NCBI GenBank assembly: GCA_006226595.1 | Contig: SBGP01000099.1 | Coordinates: 1-64,000, forward strand | DNA length: 64,000 nt | From: Deltaproteobacteria bacterium | Lineage (GTDB): Bacteria > Myxococcota_A > UBA796 > GCA-2862545 | Direction of reading: 5' to 3' | Part shown: piece after piece, positions 59,538 through 64,000 of the stretch | How positions within the stretch are numbered: the stretch's first letter is position 1 | Layout: each line of letters starts with the position of its first letter | The notes under the pieces: generated by a model | Databases searched by the model: none | What the model was told of the DNA's origin: nothing | The model's input: only the letters and a program-made list of their open reading frames with translations | Program-made: the position numbers and the translations under genes

Positions 59538-59978
59538 ATGAACGCCCCTCGCCTCGACCGATACACCGCTGCGACCGAAGACCTCACGAACCTGCCCCCG
59601 ATCTGGCAGGAGACGACCGACGAGGTCTTTGTGGTCACGCATCCGGGGGAGTTCGGCGGTGTGCACTACGGTCTGGGCGACGTGCTCGTGTGCCGTGGGG
59701 ACGCGGTCGACGACGAGCCGGTGGTGCTCATGGCACGGGGACACGGACGGCCGCGCCTGGGGTGGGTTCGCGGCGACGAGCTGTACGGCGAGGTGGGGGA
59801 ACCTTGCAGTGTGGCCCGTTGGCGCGCCGCGGGGCGCATCGTGGCGGTGATGCGGGCCGACGCTCGCAGCCTCGCCCTGGTGCGTCCCGCACCGGCCCCG
59901 ATGGTCCGTCTTCCCGGCGTGCCCGCCGCGCGTCCCATGGCATCGGCGCAGCTGTCGCTGTTCTCGCAGGCTGCGTAG
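59538..59978 (+). CDS. Small SOS-associated protein with LexA/UmuD-like beta core and C-terminal clamp-binding motif QLSLF
   Basis: A 146-residue protein (ATG 59538, GGAGG at 59529-59533). The last 13 residues contain QLSLF, a consensus beta-sliding-clamp binding motif, after a ~25-residue Pro/Ala linker (PAPAPMVRLPGVPAARP). Residues ~35-105 resemble an S24 (LexA/UmuD C-terminal) beta fold: GLGDVLVCRGD, EPVVLMARGHGRPRLGWVRG and the closing RAAGRIVAVMR. I see neither the GxSM nucleophile nor a clear catalytic Lys, so self-cleavage is unlikely. SOS-like promoter, and imuAB and dnaE2 lie within 15 kb with related operators. I infer a mutasome accessory that recruits factors to the clamp. The S24 resemblance is tentative; the motif and gene are sure. 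Confidence 0.8.
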   Translation: MNAPRLDRYTAATEDLTNLPPIWQETTDEVFVVTHPGEFGGVHYGLGDVLVCRGDAVDDEPVVLMARGHGRPRLGWVRGDELYGEVGEPCSVARWRAAGRIVAVMRADARSLALVRPAPAPMVRLPGVPAARPMASAQLSLFSQAA

Positions 59979-60039
59979 CCAGCAAGCGCAACGCTGGCGC
60001 CGCTGGGCGATGGCCGGTCTCCGGGGGAGGGGGCCGCGC

Positions 60040-60822
60040 CTAGCCCAGCGCCTCGCGCATGGTCGCCACCCGGCGCACATCCACGGGCAGCGTGAGATTG
60101 GCTTCCTCGTGGAGCCAGGTCCCGACGATCGCGGCATCCACGGGCGGAACGCGATCCGGCGTCACGCCCGAACCTGCCCAGACCGGCGCCTGGGGGAGGA
60201 CCGCACGGATGCGAGCGATACGCTCCGGGTCCAGCGGCTGTCCGGTCCCGCTACCGCTGACGATCAGCGCGTCGGCGCCGCCACGGTGCCAGGTGTCGCG
60301 CGCCACGTCCTCCAGCTTGGGGCTTCCGAGCGGAACGGCGTGCTTTACGAGCACGTCGGCAGCGATGCGCGCGGAGCTCTCGAGGCGACGGCGGTCGAGG
60401 AGCAACTCACGGGCTTCCCCGGTGATCATGCCCTGGTCGGTGACCATGACCCCGGTGAGCACGTTCACCCGCACGAAGCTCGCCTCGGTGGCCGTGGCGA
60501 TCGCCATCGCGGAGCGCGCGTCGTTGCGCAGCACGTTGATGCCGAGCGGCAGATCTGGCGCCTGCTCGCGGATCACCAGCGCTGCCCGCGTCAGGGCCGC
60601 GACGGTGTAGGGCTCCACGGCGCCGGCGGTGAATGGAGCGTCGCCGAGGTTCTCGACGATGATGGCATCGGCGCCTCCCTCTGCGAGCGCACGGGCATCG
60701 GCGGCGGCGCGTGCCAGGACCGCGGCGAGGCCTGGAGATGCGGTGGGACCGCCAGGCAGGGGGAGAAGGTGCACCATGCCGATGAGGGCAGGGCGGTCGG
60801 TCGTGCGGGAGAAGGGGGTCAT
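60040..60822 (-). CDS. BtpA/SgcQ-family TIM-barrel protein
   Basis: A 260-residue protein. ATG 60822 (MTPFSRTTDRPAL) has GAGG 6 nt upstream; ATG 60834 would add MRRR. BtpA-family signatures: ALIGMVHLLPLPGGP, ADAIIVENLGDAPF, PLGINVLRND, ASFVRVNVLTGVMVTDQG, and ADALIVSGSGTGQP for the phosphate-binding end of the barrel. The family includes BtpA, needed for photosystem I stability in cyanobacteria, and sugar-pathway members such as SgcQ; the enzymatic activity is not established. The next gene on the strand, an antiporter, ends 22 nt upstream. No photosynthesis genes here. Confidence 0.93.
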   Translation of the reverse strand: MTPFSRTTDRPALIGMVHLLPLPGGPTASPGLAAVLARAAADARALAEGGADAIIVENLGDAPFTAGAVEPYTVAALTRAALVIREQAPDLPLGINVLRNDARSAMAIATATEASFVRVNVLTGVMVTDQGMITGEARELLLDRRRLESSARIAADVLVKHAVPLGSPKLEDVARDTWHRGGADALIVSGSGTGQPLDPERIARIRAVLPQAPVWAGSGVTPDRVPPVDAAIVGTWLHEEANLTLPVDVRRVATMREALG

Positions 60823-60844
60823 GCGCCGCCTCATACCGCGGCAA

Positions 60845-62323
60845 TCAGATCAGGAACACCAGCGTGACCAGCACGAACACCGGACCCAGGAAGGCCGCGG
60901 CGTAGCCGCAGTACCCGAAGAAGCTCGGCATCTTGTAGCCGCTCTGCTCCGCGATCGCGCGCACCATGAAGTTCGGGCCGTTGCCGATGTAGCTGCCAGC
61001 ACCGCAGAAGACGGCGCCGAGCGAGATGGCCTGGAGCACCGGCGCGAACTCGCCGGTGGCGAGGGGCGCGAGGTTCTCGGCCGAGGTGCAGGTCGGGTCG
61101 GTGCCGCACGCCATCGCCGCGAAGGTCACGTACGTCGGGGCGTTGTCGAGGAACGCGGACAGGCTGCCCGTCGCCCAGAAGTACTGCCAGGGCGCGGTGA
61201 CGCCGAGGGCATCGCCGTTCGCCTGGAGCAGCGCCGTCGCGGGGATCATCGCCACGAAGATGCCGATGAACAGCGCGCCGACCTCGAGGATCGGCTCCCA
61301 GGTGAAGCCGTTGCGGGTGCGAATCGACTGCGAGGTCACGACCATCGACACGCCGGCGAGGCCGAACATGGCGATCTCGCGGATGTAGTACTGGCGAATG
61401 TCCTGAATCGCAGGGTCGGGCGAGAGGAGCAACACCGCGCCAATCACGCCGCCGAGAAGCAGGAAGTTCACCTGGCCCTCGAGGGCCAGCGGCTCGATGA
61501 TGCGCTCGTCCTGCTCGCGATGCTCCGTGTCCTCCTTGCGGTACATCATCGTGTCCATGATGAAGAACATGATGAGCAGCACGACGACCGTTGGAATCCA
61601 GATGTGCCAGAGGTTCTCGACGGTCCAGAAGAAGTCCACGCCACGCAGGTAGCCGAGGAACAGCGGGGGATCGCCGATCGGTGTGAGCGCGCCGCCGATG
61701 TTCGACACCAGGAAGATGAAGAACAGGGGGATGTGCCACACGTGCTCTCGCTGCGAGTTCGTGCGCAGCATCGGGCGGATGAGCAGCATGCTCGCGCCGG
61801 TCGTGCCGATGAGGTTCGAGATCACGGCACCGATGGCGAGGAACACCGTGTTGATCGTGGGTGTGCCTTCGAGGTCGCCGCGAAGCAGGATGCCGCCGCT
61901 GATCACGTACAGCGAGCCGAGCAGCGCGATGAAGCTCACGTACTCGATGATCGCGTGCTGCAGGCCGTGGGAGGCGTCGTGCCCGAGACCCTGGAAGTCG
62001 GTCACGGCGCAGTACACGAGGAAGGCGGCGACCGGGGCGGACCAGCCGACGGCAACGAGCAGCTGGTTCTTGTTGTGGTGCCACCAGTGACCGGCCACCA
62101 TCGGCACGATGGCGATGGAGAGCAGCAGACCCGCGAAGGGAATGACGCTCCAGTACGGCAGGTAGTCGCCCAGCGTCATGTGATGGGCGGCCTCGGCCAG
62201 ACCATGTGCGGCGTCCGCGGCCCCGTGTCCGGCGTCGTGTGGCGCTTCGCCGTGCCCATCCTCCGCCATCGCGATCATGGGCGCCAGCAGCAGGTACAGG
62301 GATGCGAAGATGCGTGCGAACAC
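60845..62323 (-). CDS. NhaD-like sodium/proton antiporter
   Basis: A 492-residue integral membrane protein starting at GTG 62323 (GAGG ~7 nt upstream). A signal-like helix is followed by a His/Ala/Glu-rich loop (EDGHGEAPHDAGHGAADAAHG) and 11-12 helices. Ion-transporter superfamily/NhaD features: NLIGTTGASMLLIRPMLR, SNIGGALTPIGDPPLFLGYLRG and GNGPNFMVRAIAEQSGY near the end, where paired helix breaks hold the ion. It probably exchanges Na+ for H+ at the inner membrane, helping salt or alkaline tolerance. TAGCTT at about 62349-62354 on the minus strand may be its -10. Confidence 0.93.
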   Translation of the reverse strand: MFARIFASLYLLLAPMIAMAEDGHGEAPHDAGHGAADAAHGLAEAAHHMTLGDYLPYWSVIPFAGLLLSIAIVPMVAGHWWHHNKNQLLVAVGWSAPVAAFLVYCAVTDFQGLGHDASHGLQHAIIEYVSFIALLGSLYVISGGILLRGDLEGTPTINTVFLAIGAVISNLIGTTGASMLLIRPMLRTNSQREHVWHIPLFFIFLVSNIGGALTPIGDPPLFLGYLRGVDFFWTVENLWHIWIPTVVVLLIMFFIMDTMMYRKEDTEHREQDERIIEPLALEGQVNFLLLGGVIGAVLLLSPDPAIQDIRQYYIREIAMFGLAGVSMVVTSQSIRTRNGFTWEPILEVGALFIGIFVAMIPATALLQANGDALGVTAPWQYFWATGSLSAFLDNAPTYVTFAAMACGTDPTCTSAENLAPLATGEFAPVLQAISLGAVFCGAGSYIGNGPNFMVRAIAEQSGYKMPSFFGYCGYAAAFLGPVFVLVTLVFLI

Positions 62324-62525
62324 GGGCGCCTCGTAGCAGGGGGCAGAAAGCTACCACCTTCGAGGGGCGCGGATCTCCCACACCGGTGGATTCCGTGCGA
62401 AAAGCGGCCTCGGATCGGGGCGATGGTCGCCCGAAAGCCACGTTCTAGCGCGCGGTTGCACCACGTCACGCTTCGTCGCGGGGACCGCCGCGGGATCGTC
62501 GCGGGCTGCGGGATCTTCGGGCGCC

Positions 62526-63158
62526 TCAGGGCACGGCGAACAGGTGGAGCGGCTGCAGCTCGTAGCTTCCGTCCGGAAGCGGCGCGGCGCCCACCGCCGG
62601 CTCCGTGCCATCAAAGGCACCCGCGGTGCCTGCCAGGCCGAAGATCCACACTGGCGTCTCGGCGTCGATGGCCTCCCAGCCGACCTGTGCGTACAGGCCG
62701 TACGGCGCGGCCGCATCGTCGACCTCGGCCGCGTCCATGGCCGGGGCCAGCGAGCCATCGATCGCCCCGAGGCCCAGGTTCAGCTCGACCGGGCGGGTGA
62801 GGCAGCTGCCGTCGTCCGCGCTGTCGTCGGTCGTCAGGGCCCACCACGTGTACAGCGCGGGGTCCGGCAGCGTGAGGTCCGCGGCGGTCGCGACCGGCGC
62901 CACGTAGGTGCAGATCTCCGCCATCTCGCCGTCGTAGTAGGTCCAAGTGAGCGAGGACGCGGTCAGGTCCGGACTGCCGTCGGCGAGGAGGAGCGTGCCG
63001 GACAGCGCCACCCAGGTGGCCGCGGGCAGATCGGGCGTGCCGTCGGTGTCGCCCTCGGTCGCCGTGTCGAGGGGATCGCCCGTCTCGCGCTCGGTGAGCG
63101 CCATGTCACCCGCGGAGCACGCGGCGAGCAGCGGTAGCAGGGCGAGGGAACGGGTCAT
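62526..63158 (-). CDS. Hypothetical lipoprotein
   Basis: A 210-residue protein with a lipobox (LLPLLAACSAG). An acidic Thr/Asp linker (ETGDPLDTATEGDTDGTPD) leads to a beta-rich domain with two cysteines (EICTYVA and GSCLTRP) that may form one disulfide. The segment TWVALSGTLLLADGSPDL followed by LTWTYYDG resembles an Ig-like or lectin-type beta sandwich. Function unknown. Followed ~200 nt upstream of the antiporter gene's leader; not clearly an operon. Confidence 0.72.
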   Translation of the reverse strand: MTRSLALLPLLAACSAGDMALTERETGDPLDTATEGDTDGTPDLPAATWVALSGTLLLADGSPDLTASSLTWTYYDGEMAEICTYVAPVATAADLTLPDPALYTWWALTTDDSADDGSCLTRPVELNLGLGAIDGSLAPAMDAAEVDDAAAPYGLYAQVGWEAIDAETPVWIFGLAGTAGAFDGTEPAVGAAPLPDGSYELQPLHLFAVP

Positions 63159-63283
63159 GGGTCGAGTCTAACCTCCGCCGAAGGCGTTGCACGGACCATG
63201 CCACGTTCACGATGCCCGTGAATGGCGGATCCGCGACCTGCCTTCGCCGGGGGGAGCCTCAGACAGCGACATCGCTGTCGCGG

Positions 63284-63814
63284 CTACTCGAGGGGCCAGG
63301 CGTTGTCGGGCCACAGCGTGAAGATGGTCTCGCCATCCCACTCGCCGCCCGCGCCCCCGAAATCGAGTGCTTCCGGGTAGGCCCAGCCGTGCGGCAACCA
63401 GCCGCCGTCGTCGATCTGGACCCAGGCGCCCAGGCTCTCGCCGGGATGCGGATCCTCGTTGGTCAGGTCCTCGGGCATGGCCCCGATGCCGACCGCGGTC
63501 ACGCGCAGGATCTCACCCGCACGCAGGTCCTCGCAGTCGGTCTCGCGCAGCGTGGGGCTGGCGGACCAGGCCATCACGCACTCTGGGCAGTCGGTGGTTC
63601 GAGGCTCCGGATGGAGCAGGACCACGGCACCGCACACGTGATCGCGCGGCGCGCCCGATGCCTCCCAGTCGGCATCGAACATGTCCCAGCGCTGAATGCC
63701 CACAGGCTCGGCGCCGGTCGGATCCAGGGTGAAGGTATCCACACCCCAGACGGGAACGCCCCCACCGCCGCAACCGGCGATGAGGGCGATCCAGACGATG
63801 GGGAGCTGTCGCAT
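63284..63814 (-). CDS. Hypothetical lipoprotein
   Basis: A 176-residue protein. I choose ATG 63814, with GGAGA ~7 nt upstream and lipobox IALIAGCGG; ATG 63835 (adds 7 residues) overlaps the preceding stop by one base (TGATG) but has no Shine-Dalgarno. Mature part is beta-rich with two cysteine pairs (DHVCGAVV, TDCPECVM, TDCEDLR) and a DGGWLPHGWAYPEALDFGG ending. Family unknown. Probably cotranscribed with the partial gene upstream. Confidence 0.7.
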   Translation of the reverse strand: MRQLPIVWIALIAGCGGGGVPVWGVDTFTLDPTGAEPVGIQRWDMFDADWEASGAPRDHVCGAVVLLHPEPRTTDCPECVMAWSASPTLRETDCEDLRAGEILRVTAVGIGAMPEDLTNEDPHPGESLGAWVQIDDGGWLPHGWAYPEALDFGGAGGEWDGETIFTLWPDNAWPLE

Positions 63815-63834
63815 TGGACTTCTCCCGAGCGTCA

Positions 63835-64000
63835 TCAGTTCGCGGGCAGGCCGAGGATGAGGTACGGCATGTTCTGCGCGGTCACGTTGAGCGCGTAGGA
63901 ATCCGTCTCGATGGCCGCCATGCCGCTGTGGACGCTGCCGGACGCGAGGAAGGTCGCGGTGTCCCAGTCGCCGATGTCGAAGGCGCCGTCGCCGCTGTCA
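63835..64000 (-). CDS. 3' end of a gene cut by the window edge (C-terminal 54 residues)
   Basis: Only the C terminus is inside the window: DSGDGAFDIGDWDTATFLAS, then SGMAAIETDSYALNVT and PYLILGLPAN before the TGA at 63835-63837. The first codon seen begins at 63999. It reads as the end of a beta-rich secreted protein, plausibly a lipoprotein like its neighbour. The family cannot be told. Confidence 0.6.
   Translation of the reverse strand, partial: DSGDGAFDIGDWDTATFLASGSVHSGMAAIETDSYALNVTAQNMPYLILGLPAN

Overview
The window is high-GC DNA with dense, mostly ATGA/GTGA-coupled genes. It looks like a Myxococcota (former Deltaproteobacteria) chromosome. The evidence is two very large surface proteins ending in a Cys-rich GCGC motif, a hydrophobic stretch and an Arg cluster (MYXO-CTERM-like sorting tails), MopE-like CDGxDNDC repeats, a serine/threonine kinase fused to a formylglycine-enzyme-like domain, a CarD/CdnL regulator, and many small lipoproteins with LxxC lipoboxes. 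I see no rRNA, tRNA, CRISPR array, insertion sequence or prophage block.

Layout. 0.1-5.0 kb: a small zinc-ribbon-like membrane protein, a phage-tail-like beta protein abutting a kinase/FGE fusion, a secreted SRPBCC protein and a P-loop kinase-like protein. 5.0-12.0 kb (minus): a five-gene operon in which every junction is a 4-nt overlap. It encodes an M48-like protein with a broken zinc motif, a dynamin-like protein with no visible P-loop, a full dynamin-like GTPase, a smaller GTPase and a SulP anion transporter. 12.1-22.4 kb (plus): an HMA metallochaperone, a TerB-like/FHA protein, a MopE/RCC1 repeat lipoprotein, a membrane protein with intramembrane histidines, an MBOAT acyltransferase paired with an SGNH/esterase fusion, and two small proteins. 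22.4-32.4 kb (minus): an Ig-repeat outer-membrane protein, then an operon RDD, SpoIIM, membrane protein, DUF4129/DUF4350-like lipoprotein, MoxR ATPase, DUF58.

32.6-44.8 kb (plus): two giant Asp-rich repeat surface proteins. 44.8-60 kb: SOS mutagenesis genes imuA-imuB and dnaE2, plus a small protein at 59.5 kb with a perfect C-terminal clamp-binding motif (QLSLF). All three loci share an ATACTGAAC / GTTC operator element overlapping the -10. Between them lie cysS, carD, a cyclophilin lipoprotein and several hypotheticals. 60-64 kb (minus): a BtpA-family protein, an NhaD-like sodium/proton antiporter and lipoproteins, the last cut by the window edge.

The two best candidates for undescribed biology are (i) the dynamin-like / dead-protease / SulP operon and (ii) the SOS-controlled small clamp-binding protein, which may supply the clamp contact that ImuB appears to have partly lost here. 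Both functional readings are inferences from sequence and context.
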